A stretch of DNA of 64,000 nt from Puffinus mauretanicus. Its lineage: Eukaryota; Chordata; Aves; Procellariiformes; Procellariidae. The first letter of the stretch is position 1, and each line of letters opens with the position of its first letter. The notes beneath the pieces were generated by a model, which saw only the letters and a program-made list of their open reading frames with translations, did not search any database and was not told the DNA's origin. Shown in pieces: positions 29,821 to 44,338 of this stretch. Both the position numbers and the translations under genes were made by a program. The stretch covers positions 1,462,001-1,526,000 of the forward strand of contig JAJKFH010003229.1 of assembly GCA_023333565.1 (NCBI GenBank). The letters run 5' to 3'.

Positions 29821-31579
29821 TTTGCCAGTTTCTTTAATCTTGTTGGAACCACATACTTTAAGACAAAAACCACTCATTTTTCAATACCTCCATTATATTA
29901 TTGCTATTTTGAACACATAAATCCTTCAAACAGTGGCTTACTTGTGGGGATTTTTTTCTTTGTCTTTTAAATGAATAATCTGGAAGATTAATACAACATC
30001 TTGCTTTTTAAAACTCATCAGCTGTAGCATCCTGATAACTATCATCACAAACGAAGAAACAATACTATGCTTTCCCACCTCCCGCTTGTTGTTTTACTGA
30101 GATGTAGTAAGAACCAGTGAAAGTTGTCACACACGGAGGGGAAGAAAAATCTGTACTTGGTTACTGAGCCTGGAACTCTGCTACAGAAAGTCCCACTGAA
30201 TATTAATGATGCCTCGTAAGGGGAGCACAGGAAACCTTATTTCTACTTACTAATAGAATAACAAGTACGGTGGCCGTCAAGTCTTATTTAAGACTAGCTA
30301 GGTCATAATGTGCAGTGAAAGCAGAAATAACGTTTATCTTATTTCACTTGATGCAATGCCTAAGGACTCTACGCAGGGACGCTGACCCCTCATCGGGAAT
30401 TTGACCAGAGTAGTAGATGTAGAGCACAAGCTCTACGCAAGCTTATCCATGATCCAAACACTACAGAGCAGCAACACATAACAGATTATTTCTCCTCCAA
30501 TTCTCCTCACAGTTCTATTTGCAGATATTAAAAATTGCTCATGACCTACATTGACAAAACGGTTGCCCCAAGCTGCAACACAGCCTCTTCTCTGGATGTT
30601 TTTTCCCCTTCTGAAGAATGTGCTCTCAGAAACTTGTACACATTCATTTTCACACTCTCAATCTCAGGGCCAGAAACCTTTGAATCTGACATGTCTTGTA
30701 CAAGTGGGTTTCACTTCACTTCTTACGCCGAGAGGTTGAAACTGTACCGCTAAAAATACAGCACAAAAACCAGCTGATATTACCTTAAAACCTTGCTCTT
30801 ATTCCATGTACAGGATAAGATATTCTAGAGCAGCCTACAGCTGCCTTCCTATTTCCCGCCTTCAGAAGACTCCCTTCATGTTCTCCTTCCCATTTCCAGC
30901 CCTGTTCAGTTGCTGAAAGCAGCAGCTCTGAATATCAGCCGCAATAACTTAGGCAGAATTCCTTGAAAATGCCAAGGGGAAAGTGAGAAAAGAGTAAAAA
31001 GATGACCTGAAAGTGCATCACAGAGCTGAAATGTCCAAGCAGGTAAGTCTCCAGTTTAATGTCAGCCTTGGGACCATCTCAAGCATTACCTTCATACAGA
31101 AAGCCACCAAGAATTGCTTAGTGCTTTCAACCCAAGCTAGGTCAGACACTTGCACTGGAGCTTGGGGTCCTTCTCCTTCAGGGGGTCATCACCACCTTCC
31201 AGCAAGAGACAAGCTTGACAGCGAGCTGTAAGCAAGCAGCCTTCCCCCAGCTCTCCCCTTCCTGCCCAGGAGCTCAGGAAGGCAGGCATGGCTTCCCAGC
31301 GTTTGCCAAATGTCAGGAGGGTTCAGCTTAAAACAGCGCAGCAGCAGCACAGTGTTCAGCTGCAGAACGCTGGCAACACTCAGGAGAGGAGACAGCGGCT
31401 CCCTTACTTGCACCCAGCCTGGGCTTAGCCAAGCTGAGCGTTCATCATCACGTTTAGTCTGTGGTGATGAGGCACGCTGCACAACGCAGGACCTGAAACT
31501 GAGGACTTACTGAAAATAAAGCAATTACTAGTATTACATTCGCAGTATGTACATGCATAACAATGGGCCTTCACTGATG

Positions 31580-31584
<5 letters not shown>

Positions 31585-31614
<30 letters not shown>
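31585..31614. repeat. (TA)15 microsatellite
   Basis: Thirty bases of perfect TA dinucleotide, preceded by TGTG. Likely polymorphic in length. Confidence 0.97.
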
Positions 31615-31615
<1 letters not shown>

Positions 31616-34600
31616 TGGCTCTATACTGGCAAATCACCGCGTTACTTTGAAAACTGAATTATTTTTCAGAGTCCCTCAACTCATTCCAACCAACAGCAGA
31701 GTTTTCCCTTTTGCTGACATGGTCACATTATCTTTCATCCTCACTCTCTGGGTCAGCCTCTCCACGTTATGTATTCTTCCCTCTGCTTACAGAGAATATT
31801 ATCAGTGAACATGAGCATTGTTTTTCACTTGCATTGTTACAACCATGAGGAGAGCTGAAGTTGCTTCAAGGTAACTGAGAGTATTGTCAGAACAACGCAT
31901 ACTTCATTTCCCATATACTTTTATTTTCTTTTGTTACATAAAGGCAGAAAATAAGCATCAAATCTAAATTAACAAAATAAGGTTAAGAGACAGTTATGAT
32001 AACAGTCAAGGACTACTAATATTTCAGACAAGCCGTAAGAATGACCACTTGATGTACTTCCTTTGCTCTAGGTGCCCTCGCTGCGGATCCCACAGCCTTT
32101 AGCACAGACCTCAAGCGGACAGTCACTTGGTCTCGCGTACTCACCTCTGAACAGACCGACTTCCTTAGGGAAGGCTCAGTGCCTACTGCGGGCACCTGCA
32201 AAGCCTTACTTACTTCCCTTTAAAAAATACATACTTTTACATAAAACATCCTATTATTTTCAAACGTGAAAAGCATACAAAGTAAAGTAATCACACGATA
32301 TAGATATTACTCAAGTGTTTTAATTCACATCAACATAACAAAAAGTTTGAGAAGTGAACTCAGTTGTGTCAAATCACAATAAAAACCATTTACTGCATTT
32401 CAGAAGTGAAGTACAGCAACGAGCTCATCCCAAGCTCCAAAGAGCATTAAGTATTGGTGAATTACCACAAAGGGATTTTTCCTTCCCTCAACACCTCTTG
32501 ACCTTGGCAAACATCTGTTCACCTTACTGATTTCCAAATGTGAACTACTGTGAGAATTTTAGTTCTTCAACAATAATTTCTCAGCTTTTAATAGGAAAAA
32601 CAGAGTTATTGTTTTCACCAGGTGTGTCCTTACACATTCATAGCGAATTGGATTCCATATCCATGCCTTTCACCATCTCCGTAAATCTTCAGAATATGTT
32701 TGCCTGACAAGTTTAGAGTCTACAGCACACATTTCTTCCCACACTGTATAGCAGAATAAATTAAATACAGGTTTGTTTTAAATGGCAAGCCATCAGTTCT
32801 TAGCCTTTTCAAACAAGTAGGGGATTCTATACCATTTTTTCTCATGTTTGCAAGGTGGTCATGTCACCAGACCTTTCCAGCCTGTTTTCACAGGACTTGA
32901 AAAACTCACTTCTTCAGACAGATACTACATTCTGTCTCTAGCTCAGGCAGCTTTCTCACTTCTAAGATACAGGCTGTCCACACACGCATCTACCCACTCC
33001 TTTGAGTCAAAACTTTTTATTAAAGTCTGTCAAAAGCAATTAGCCTGAATAAACAGACACCATAAATCCACTGCAACGATCATACAATGTATGAGTATGA
33101 TTATACATACAGCAACCTTTGAAGCACTAACAAACTGCTTGATCTCCTGCACTAGGGCTTGCGTGAAATAGCAAGGTACAGGAACAGCAATATGAAGATG
33201 TTTTCAGAGGCAGCTATAAGGGAGGAACAAAACCACCACAAAGTTTCTTTTCTAGGTTCAGGACCACTCAGGTCACTGGCAAAGTACTTCTGCATCGAGG
33301 GAAATGGAAGAAGCTTTAAGAAGAGATGTCCAAACAACCTTCTGAACCATTGAAAAACCACCACTGCCATTGAAGAGGAGACTGAATTAAAGACCTACAA
33401 GAGTTTAGATCATACTTTCTGTGCTTGTGTATTAGCAAAGAATGCTGAAAATCTGGGTCAGAGCTGTAAGGTGGACAGACCTAGCAATGTTCCTACAGTA
33501 AGATTCTCCAAACACACGTCTTTCCCACTCCCCCAAACAACATTATATTTTACTAGAAAAATTAAGTAGTGATTTTTAAAACTCCAGATAGCACGAAGTG
33601 TCAGGGCCGTTGCGGAGGCCGGTGCCATGGCGGGCAGGACACGCTGCCCACAGTCTGCAGGGAGCATGGCCGTGCAGGGCTCACCCACCCTCCCTCCCAG
33701 GAGGGGCATCCCTTGGGGATGCACCTACGCAGACAGACTGCATTAATTCTCAAACGTTATTTCACAGCACAGTAAGTACGTTGCTCGGCTTTCTACATTA
33801 AGGCAGCAAGCTTGTTAAAAATAATCAGTGCCTTCGCCCCACTGTGACTTGCCCAATGTTGGCATCGCTTCACTCAAAATTCACCACTGAGGAAGGCAGA
33901 AACTTTAACCAGAGGGGTTGAAAAAATCTTAAAAACCTGTTTCTGTAAATCTAGATTTGGGGATATGGAACTATTTTTACTGTACTATCTGTATATTAAA
34001 CAGATTGCAAAGTCTGTCAGGGCAAAAAAAAAAAATCAAAGTTATGATGCAATTTACTATTGCTAAAATTTGATGTGAAGCGCACTTGAGAGTTAACAGC
34101 AAACTATTATAAAAGCAAATACCCCAAATCAATTTTGTTTACCAAATAGCTTCTTCAGACCACCATTCAAGCACTCCTTCCCTCATTCTTTATTCTACTG
34201 AAAACAGTACATGGCTACAAAACCTGCATTGTCCCAGCTGCCATTCAGTCTCTCACTAATCCCAGGTCTCCAGCACAATACAAATAAACCCAAGCATTTA
34301 CTCTTGGAAGGTATCAGTGTTACATGGCTGATGTTTTCATTCTGAACCTGCACATGCAATTTGTTTACTATGTTATCATATAACAAAATGCATGTGTGCA
34401 AGGGAAAGATAAGAAGTTCTTCCTCTCTCTTTGCACAGGACAGTTTACAATGGATAGCAAGTGGAGCATTCTACCACAACAGGACATTTCTTTTCTTGCC
34501 TTTAGTAAAATGGGACCAGAGGAGAGAAGGGAAAGGACTCCCACTTTTTTCCCTTTTAGCCCACTCCACTTTCACGCCTTACGCAGTTCTGTTGACTCTT

Positions 34601-36295
34601 GAAAGGTGGAAATGTAAGATCGAAGCATCACAGAAACCATTTGCTACTAGTCAATCTGAAATACTGCATTCAGTTTTGGAAACCATTTGTTATGGACAAT
34701 CATACTGAGGCAGAGCAAACACAAAGACCATATAAATTTAAATGTCTACCAAGCTTCAAGGAATACAAAAATAAAAGCAAGACCTGGAATGAAGTCGGCT
34801 ATCAAGAGCCAGTTTCAGGAACTATAATTGGACTCCATGGCAAAAATAGGCCATTTATGTTCCATTCAATTTTTTTTTTTTCCCACGTCAGCCTTCACAA
34901 TCAAGAGATCAGAAAGGAACATCACATTTTCATCAATACTGACATGTTTCTGCATTAACCCAACTATCAAAGCTGACCTTAATGACCAAAATAATTTCCT
35001 TCCCAAACGAGCATTTCATTTTCACAAACTCATTGAGGCCATGTAACCAAACCTAGTTTGAAATTGCCAGCAATTAAATCCTTGCTTTAAAGTTTTAAGA
35101 AAAAGCACATCACACATACAACAGCTCTACAAAACACCCACAGAAAAGATTTTATTCAAATCTTATTCCAAGATTGTTTTCTTGGATCTATAGTCTCCCT
35201 CCACATCCCCCTTAGCTGATCTGAGAAACTTAGTTACTGTTAATAACAACAAACTTGAAGAATCAAAGGCAATATTACTCCTTATAAGAACCAGTACATA
35301 GGATGTCTAAAATACCCACCTCCCAGCTTTGGGCGGGAAAAATGGGAAGAAGAGAGAAGAGGTAGACGAAAAGGAAGAAAAAATACAACCTTTTATTTTT
35401 CCTGCACAAACAAGACTGCTATAATGTACAGCACTGACAACTCCGTCTCATACACCAGCTAAATCCACCGGGGAATACAGACCTCTAGCCATTTTGCCAA
35501 GGACACAAGTTAAAGAGTAAAAGGTGGAATTATTTTCTCACAAACGAAACAAACAGTAAATTCAGGATGGTGTCCCACACAAACCCACCGGTGAAGTGTG
35601 AAACGCTCCTCGCCGGACCAGATCAACACACCAGTGAGGAGCATCCCCCGCTTCCCCAGAGCGGAGCAATGCTTCCCCACAAAACCAGCCACCACTGAAG
35701 CTACAGAAACGGCTTACAAACCAAAACACACATCTCAAGACAGACCGACTCCAATCGGATTTTCTGTTGACTTCTTGTTTTAAGAACTATGCTGACTATT
35801 AGACAGTCCCAGGGACTGCTAGCTTCTTCAAGTCAGGACGATTGAGCTCGGCCACCAATCCAGCAGAAGCCTGCTCTTCTTCCACCGCAGGTGAAGGGCT
35901 GAGACAACCCATTTTGAACTGCCGCACAAACCTAACTGAAGCAGACATACACACCGATCATACAAATTTTTTACAGAAATGTTATCCCATTTTCTAAGTC
36001 TCCATTCAGTTTGTCACAAACAAATTACAAAAAGCAGAAAATAAACTTGTCTGCAGTCAGGCAGGCATCAAAACACTTGGCATAAGCTACAGGATGCGAA
36101 CGTAACGAGATCACGCAGAGCAACATTTGATCTGGTCGCACCGAGGCCAAATTGATTAAGAGGCATCCACAAGCGCCCGAGCTGGCTGTACATGAGACGG
36201 AGCAGCCAAAGCACAGCAACACACTGCAAGAGTCTGTGCAAAACCCGCCTGTCAGCAAAAATGACATACAACAGTGGCCTAATTAACACCAACTT

Positions 36296-36327
36296 GCAGC
36301 GAGGACAATACGCAGCGAGGACAATAT
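36296..36327. repeat. Two-copy 16-bp tandem duplication
   Basis: Two adjacent copies of GCAGCGAGGACAATAC/T, differing only in the last base. It is probably a recent slippage duplication. Confidence 0.8.
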
Positions 36328-39300
36328 GCAGAAGAAAACAAGTGTGTCTCACACAGTGAAAACACAACCTTGAAATAATTAGGACTCTGAAAACTGAAGC
36401 CAAACCCGAGGCAACGAAGCAAGCAAACCTCTGTGTCCCTTTACAACACCATCCCACCCCGCCTGGCCCCCCAGGACCTGGCCAGGGGCTCACCCCGGGG
36501 TGCTGCACTGCAGGCATGGCGCTGGGCAAGCTGCTGGCTGCATCAGCTGCGAACTGCACAAGTGGCACCCCGCCATCAAACTCGGGCTTACCTGGCCACC
36601 CCGCAACCGAATCAAAAGGAGCCTGGGTCCACCTCCAAGCAACATCGTAATGAAGTTTCCCATCTGGAAATTTCCATTTGCACCAGAAATTTTTTTGGCG
36701 GTAATCCTGTGTGTTACCACCTGAGGTTTCAACGTGCTTCAGCAAACACACAAGGTGTTCAAAAAACTGGCATGTTCTACACAGCGTTGATTAGTATGCA
36801 GCCTCCACGCTTATATTGCTATGGAAAAGGGAATGTGTGGGAAACCAATTAAATCCACCAAATTAATCTAAGGACAGGCTTCAGGACAGTGATACAAGTA
36901 ACTGGCTGCGGCATCATCCCTTAACACACTGGTATAAACTGTAAGTGCTGATAAAAAATGATCCTCTTACAGCTAGGAAACAGAGACTAAAGCCACCAGT
37001 CTCTCACAGTTACTTAAGGCTCACTTCTTACCTGCACGTTTTTCCAGTTTTTCTTCCCTGAGTACAGGGGAACGTATAATGGTGACATTATCAGGCATTT
37101 CTGTGGGAACTATTAGCAGGCACACATGGAAATTCACAGTACAGTAGACAAGAAACCTCTTCGCCCTCTTGTCCAGATGCAACACTGACTACTGCCCTAA
37201 AAATGACAACTGGAAACAACTACTTTGGGGTTTTTTATAGCTACAGCATTGAAAGTGAAGTCAGTGACAGAAAAAAGCCTGATTTTGGCTGCTCTTTTTA
37301 TTACTACTCCTGACTATAAACATGATTCCAACATTTTATTTTTATCCCAACTCAACAGAAAACATAAGGGTGCAGCAGCAATAATAGATGTTCTTCCGAG
37401 AAGGACGATCAGTAAGTGCCAGGCAGCTGTACAAAACAACATACACCTCTAGGAATAGAATCATTTTGAGAACCCAGGAGGTAGAAAACTTCAAGCATCT
37501 CCTAGTTTACACTCATTTTAGCTTCAGCTATGGCAGAGGAATAAAAACTACTATTAATGCCTGCTGTACAAGCATTGGCTAGTTAAAACCTCAAGACTTA
37601 AACCACCTTGAGTACTTCTTGCACAATTACGGCTCCCCACAGGACCCTAAAACTCCCAAGCTTAAGCACAGCATATAACCTTACATGCAACGATGCTTGG
37701 TTTTGCCCTTTATTTTCAGGGCAGTTTCCTCCCACTTCAGGACGAACTTGGCACAGCAGAAGTGCAGAAAAGAAGGACGACTCCCAGGCTGGCAGGACCC
37801 TCCCTCGCCTTCAAAACTGACATGCTTATTTATCCCACACCCCCCAAACTGGCCGCCTGTGGTCTCTGCTATCCGGGGTGGCTTGCATACGATGCTCTTC
37901 GCTCCCTGAGCAGCAGAGCGCTCCGAAGCAGCATGTGCACACCGGACAGGCTGGGACCGCCTCAGACCCACGCACCCTGCTCTGCCACCAGGCCTGTATC
38001 CATCACAGCACCTGACTGATGCCATTTGCCTCACTTGACTTCATCATAAAATATGGGGCAATACCCTCAATAAATCACAAGTTGCTGAAGTTGCAAGCGA
38101 ATAGTCTTGTGTGACACGTTAAAGCCTAAAATGAAATATAAATAGGAAGTGTCTTCATGTCAGATGGAGTGCCGAGATTCCAGTATATTTAGATTTAGGA
38201 GTCCAGCTATCAAGTCAAACATTTCCTCTACTTTATCAAATTTCAGATCTGGTTTTTCTGTATCCTGAATCACAAACAACCTCAGTCTAGGTTTCACTAG
38301 GCGATTCAAATCTAATTGGGGAAGATGGACAGTGGCACAAACTTACATATAAACCGATCATGACTACTGCATAAAGCCCTTGCCTCAGTCTCTTCATCTC
38401 TGCAATAATGCATCAGTGCCTATCAATATCAAACCTTAGTAACTTCATGCTACTCGTGTAACAGCAACTACATGAACCTGTTGCAAAATTTCTGCTCCCA
38501 TGAATTTACAGAGACCAAAGATCACCCTCTAGAGAACCAACTTCTGACCAAAGCTAGTAGCCTAGCTTTCAGTGTTAAAGCGTTAAGACATCTCCCTCCA
38601 AGACGGGCAGAACATTTGACTTTTCATGTCATCCTCATTCAAGAACGGCAACTCAACATTTGGTTTTGGTCAGCCACCTCCACGCATTTCCCCTCCGCTG
38701 CCAACCTAACACGCTGCAACCGCAACTCCAGCAAACATCTGAAAACCATGGTAAAAGTAATGCTTTGATGAGAATATTACTGCATCCATTAAGGTTTATC
38801 ACACTTCTGAAAACACTGCTTTCTCTCTGCAAAAGAAAAGCCTGCCACTCAGATGCGAGCTGCCATATCCAGCTGTTCCTCTTCATGCTCTTACAGCTCC
38901 AATCGGCCCTGACATCCAGCAGAGCCCAGCCTAGCAGCATCTCTGTCAGCCCGATTTATCTGCCATTACAGGTAAGACAGAACATCTCTTCCAGCAATAA
39001 CAATGGCCGACGAAGACACGCTGGAATCACTGCTACAGTGGCTAGAGACATGTGCATGCTGTACACATGCACAGCACATTCAGCTTCAAGATGCGCAATG
39101 CGTAGTCAGCGCAGTATATTCTTCAATTATACTTGGTCATTTATTCCACCCATTTATTCCATTCCAGATTTGCAACTGGCACTCATTTAACTTCACTGTT
39201 TTAAGTATCTACCATTGGTACACCTGATACATAATTAGCAGAGAAATACTCTGCATCGAGAGAACGGATCCCACATAATGCACATTTATACCTCATTCCT

Positions 39301-40768
39301 AGCAGACTAAAAAGTGAAGCTCTCTAGGTGATTAAGAAAAAATAAGCATATTTACCAGTGAAATAGCAAACTGGGACTATCACCTAGATGACAATAACTG
39401 ACCATGGTTTACACTTCTTGTGTTGAGTACCTTGATCATTTTTGCACTTCCAAGCATCATGTTGAGAAATACCTACAGCAGTTATGTCCAAACCTCTCCT
39501 TTCAAGACCTTTGATTGTAAAATTTTTATGCCACACTACAAGACACTTCCATAAAGAGGCATAAGAAAGTTGCTCATTAAAAGTTTTTGAAATTACGGAA
39601 TTGAAACTGTGATAGCTATATTCCTTCTTAATCTTATGTATTAAGCAAATCTAAAAAAAATTTAAATGACAGCTGGAAACTCTTAACAGATTTGTTAGTT
39701 TAAGAAAAACACAGGAATAGATAAGTAGCATTTTAATTAGTTTGCTAAAAATTCTGAAAAATACATGATGCTAGAGCATTATCACCAGCTTTTCTGCAAG
39801 CCACCTGAGTATCTGACCATAAGTTAATTTAATTATAAATGGGCAATTTTAATAAAAGATGATTAAGAACTACCTCAACTCAAACATAACATCTGAGCTG
39901 TGCTGGTAATCTAATCATGTTGTTCTTAGGAAGAAGTAAAAGATGAAAGCTGAAAAATAATTCAGGTGCTCAGTGAAGAATACATAACAGCATAGTAACG
40001 TAATTTACCAACATCACAACTTTCAGCAGAAGAGCACAAAAATACAGATACACTCTTGGAAACCTTTACAGACCTGTTAAAAAAATAAAAGTCACGGTGG
40101 GTTTTATTTATTTTTCCAACTGGATAATGTTTTCATTTTCTAGAGATGCTTTTGTTTGTTGGTTTTCCCATTAAGAGCTGGAGCGTTGAGCCCTACACAT
40201 GCACAGCCACTCTTCTTATGATTTTGCCTGATGCCGTGGAGCTGATATTACATTTGCTTGTGCAGACACAAACTACCAGAGCAAAAAAAGTCACATCTCA
40301 CTATTATCTGAGCTGCTACACTCCACCTTTGATTTCATTACTCCAGAGGTAAACTTTAGGATAATATTAGCAGGATTAATTTAATGTACTATTTATTAAA
40401 GGGGCGGGGAAGTAAGATAACCCCAAGCTTACATTTTCCACTCAAGCGACCAAATATATATTCAGAGATACTAATGAGCCCTGCCCATCTGACTCTCTCC
40501 TCAGATAGGCACTCTATAGTTAGCCATAATTAGCATTAGTTATCTTTAGTATGCATATACGTCAACACACAAGCACAAACACTGTCTGCAACCCCAACAG
40601 CCTGCAGTGCTATTTCAGACTGTTTCGATTTCACCTACAATAGGCTTTATATTTCCACCCTATGGTCATTACCTCTTTTAGCAAGGGTCTTCTTATTTTC
40701 ACATCTATGAAGCTGTTAACAATTTCACCAAATAGATAACAACACAGGAGATGACTTGGCAAGGATTT

Positions 40769-40848
40769 TAAAAAAAAAAAAAACAAACACCAAAAAACAA
40801 CAAAACAAAACACACCACCAAGGAAAAAAACAAAAAAAACAAGAAAAC
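40769..40848. repeat. A-rich low-complexity tract
   Basis: Nearly pure A/C sequence with runs of A interrupted by C (A13, then ACAAACACC and AACAAAACAAAA phrases). No coding content. Confidence 0.85.
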
Positions 40849-40944
40849 TTGAAGCCAGCCTCTATATTTTAAATGAGCAATAATTTCTCTGAATTTCATT
40901 AGAAATTCCAAATAGTCAGCACTTAGGAAAAAACAAACAACCAA

Positions 40945-40964
40945 ACACACACACACACACACAC
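40945..40964. repeat. (AC)10 microsatellite
   Basis: Twenty bases of perfect AC dinucleotide following an AAACAAACAACC stretch; adjacent to the A-rich tract at 40769-40848. Confidence 0.95.
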
Positions 40965-43437
40965 CTGCAGGTTAGGCATCGAGGTTTGCCAACTTTAGCC
41001 TACATCCAAACATAACATACAAACCACATCAAAATATTCTCCAAAACATACACTTCACAGCCAAAAGAGAAAGCAGCAGCTACCCCTAGAGAGGCAGGAA
41101 ACTCTTTCTTGCTCTTGCACTGCTCCTTTAAACAGCGAACACAACAACAAACCCCGCGAGGTTAGGAGGGGATGCCTTGGGGAGCCTGGGTCCCAGCCAC
41201 ATGCCCACTCAGCACATTTCCTCAGCGCCGATCCATTCGCAACAGCGGATGTGACCGTGCCCTCAGGAGGAATGTGCTTGTAGATTACATGAAGGAGTCA
41301 CTAAGTGCTTTGTAAGAGATATGGATTGCTTTAATCGGTCTTTCCCAAATAGTCGCATACCATTTTTTGCCCCTATAAAAAGAGGAGAGGTGCAAAAAAC
41401 CTCAAGCTGAACTTTTCTCTTTGCAAAAACTAAGATCATATTCCCCATCCCCTTCATTTGCAGCCTTAACAGAAGGACAGTGGTGCGTAACTGCAGCTTC
41501 TGGCCATGGACACGGCAGCCCCGGTGTCTTTATTAGACAGGTGACACTGGGAGACAGGAGATGCAGCAACTCCTTGCCTTACACCAACCAGTCACAAGGA
41601 CATTTCCAAAGTAGTTTGATACTCACATTTTTCTTTTTAGCATGCACTGTTACATTTCTGACTATGGTTCAGTGACTACACTACCTTAGACAAACTGAGT
41701 GTCCCTACAAGCTGTCACGGCTGGAAGACATTGTCCCTCCCACCACCTCTGCAACTATGACTACATCAGACGCGGAGAGGACCTGCAGAGCAGAACGGCT
41801 GTGTTTCCACCAGTCCTTGGTGAGTTTCACTTCCAATCACACCTAGTCCAGTTATGTGGTGTGGGTATCCGTGAGGGGCAGCACGTTTCAGGCATGTGCC
41901 TGGAGAACATCTTCTGGTTCACAGAACAGAACATCATGGAAGAAGCCAGCCCACGTGCCCCAAGACCAGCCCACAGCACAGCGCCAAGCCTAGCAAGTTA
42001 GCCCATCAGCACCTTCTCCTCAAGCATGCTTGTGATTTGAACATAAATGCTAACATAGGCACAGCATAAAGGCAACAACTTTAATCAAAAGGGAACACTA
42101 AAATCATCAGACTCACTGGTTTCTTGAAACCAAAGCGCTGCACCAACCCACCCCATACCACAACATAAACCTACTCCATCCTCTACGCTCACTGCGGTAA
42201 CGTTTTCCTCTTCAAGGCTTAACACACCTTTTCAATGGGGTTTATCAACTGATAGCAGCATGTGCCACACAGCCAGACAAGGCTCAGCACGATTGCTTCC
42301 ACCTCCCAAGAGGCTCTAAAAATAGGTGCATGAAATGCACATCCTAGTCCAAAAGAGCTAGGCTTATGGAAGCTGGTCTTTCTTCTTCACTTACTTTTGC
42401 AAAGTTATTAGAAATAGTCCACAGACTTATCAGACCTGCTGGCAAACTGACAACCCTTGTATATAAACTCATTCACAACTGGTATCTGTTGGGGGGGGAG
42501 GAAAAAAAGTCTCCCTCAAAGCCATAATAACTGTTCAAAACTATCGGGAGTGCCTCGCCTCCTAAAGGTATGGGCAAAGCTGACAAAAAGATGCGGCTAG
42601 TAGGGGAACTATAGTGCCTTGCCAGAACCTGCTCTTCAGTCTGGCATCACTTCCCCAAGAGAAGGGAATCGGTAGACACTCGCTCACCCCCACTTCAGAA
42701 GAACATCATCTTAGGAGCTAAGCTTCACTGAGAGAAAATTGCTTCCTTCTGACACCTCAGAAAAATTATCTGTGTGGGAACTGTATGTGCTCGCACGCGG
42801 AGAAGGGAAAACAACAATCCGAGTCAAGTACACCCACACGCTATCGCGAACAAAAAATTAAAGCAGGATGGCAGAAACGCCATTCCTGCAGAGGGCTCAA
42901 GAGAGGCGCTTCTGGAAGACAGTCATGGCACGTAGCAGAATCCCGTGGCTCACACCGCAGCTTCGAGGATAAGGACCGAAGAAGGGAGGCAGAGACCAAG
43001 AAGCGGAGGTGGCAGGCGTAGCAGTGACGGTGCGGAGGACGCACCAAGCAGACCAAACACAAGTTTGTAAGATTTTCCAGCATCAAAGCCAACACAGGCA
43101 CGTACTGAGCATCACCGTTCCTAGTGATAATTATTGCAAGCAAAGCATGTAATTTTAACGCACCTTTCCCATCTCCTCCCATCATTAAGAACTGGGAAGA
43201 AAGAGAAATACGCCCTGAGACATGGGTGTGTCCGCTAACCCAGCATTAACAAAATATTTGTTGTATATGTACTTTCAAGTACAGCTGGGCTACATATTTC
43301 AAACCGTTTCAGGCAACCAAACCTATTCCATAACTCAGAATTAGTTCTGCAGGTAACTCCAGCTACCAAACATGTCGGGGGGTGGGGGGGAAGTGTACAC
43401 AAACACGTACACAAACCCTTAACAACCCACCTAGGGG

Positions 43438-43461
43438 AAACAAAACAAAACAAAACAAAAA
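43438..43461. repeat. (CAAAA)n short tandem repeat
   Basis: About four to five copies of the CAAAA pentamer, ending AAAACC. Confidence 0.85.
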
Positions 43462-43980
43462 CCACACCACAGTAACAACCACCATTACATAAAGCATTCA
43501 TTTTTATTAAAAAGAAATAAACCTGGGTGTATAACAAATGCAGTATCTATACCCACGTCTACAAAATTAAACCAGCCCATTTCCTCACACAAGTCATAAC
43601 ATCCCTTGCATTAGCATGGAAACCAACTACGAAATTAAAAATTTACCAAACATTGAGGGGACAGTAGAGCCTCACTGAGATGAGGCACTCTTAGTTAAAA
43701 TTACAAGCTTTCCTTCATTAATATTGCATTTTTAGCTATGTCTAAACAAAATTTCATTTTTCCAACACTCCTGCGGTATGCTGTAAGTAAGCAATTTCTC
43801 AAAAAATCCCAGCTGCCTGTTGCAAGTGCCAACGATCCAGCAATTATGATAAGCATTTCTGAACACCTAATCAAAACAATGCAAGCTGTAGAACTGCATT
43901 ATTTACGCTGCTCTGCAAACAGAAATTCATAACCAGAGTGCTGCTTTTGAAAATAAAGCCATTATATCCTTTCCATTTCT

Positions 43981-44037
43981 TGGGGGGTTTTTTTTGTTTT
44001 TTTGTTGGTTGGGTTTTTTTTTTTTGTTGTTTTTTTA
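43981..44037. repeat. T/G-rich low-complexity tract
   Basis: Long T runs broken by G (TTTTTGTTTTTTTGTTGGTT phrases) on the plus strand. On the minus strand this is an A/C tract like those at 40.8 and 44.4 kb. Confidence 0.85.
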
Positions 44038-44338
44038 AAGGTATATTGAAACTCATACAATTAACTTGTCAACTGTTGGTTTACAAGCCACTTGCCCATT
44101 ATTGCTACTTATAGGGGAATCTAGCTTGCAAGCTTAAACCAAATCTAAGCATTGCATACAGTTAACACCACGTACTGTACATAAACCTGGCTAAGATGAA
44201 AAACAAAAAGACCAATAACATCTACTATTATGAGCACCGGAAACACTTTTTAATACAACACATGTGATCCAACAAAGACTGGAGAATCAGTCTGGGAAGT
44301 TTCAAGAATATTTTTAAAGTATACCGGAGAGGGTTGGG

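Noticed and set aside
36068..36751. 227-codon minus-strand frame as an independent gene
   Set aside because: It begins with GTG and its first ATG is 78 codons in. No homologue is recognised. Kept only as context for the cryptic-exon finding.
38660..39190. 176-codon plus-strand frame
   Set aside because: Non-ATG start, no motifs, Ser/Leu-rich random-looking composition; consistent with chance in 64 kb read in six frames.
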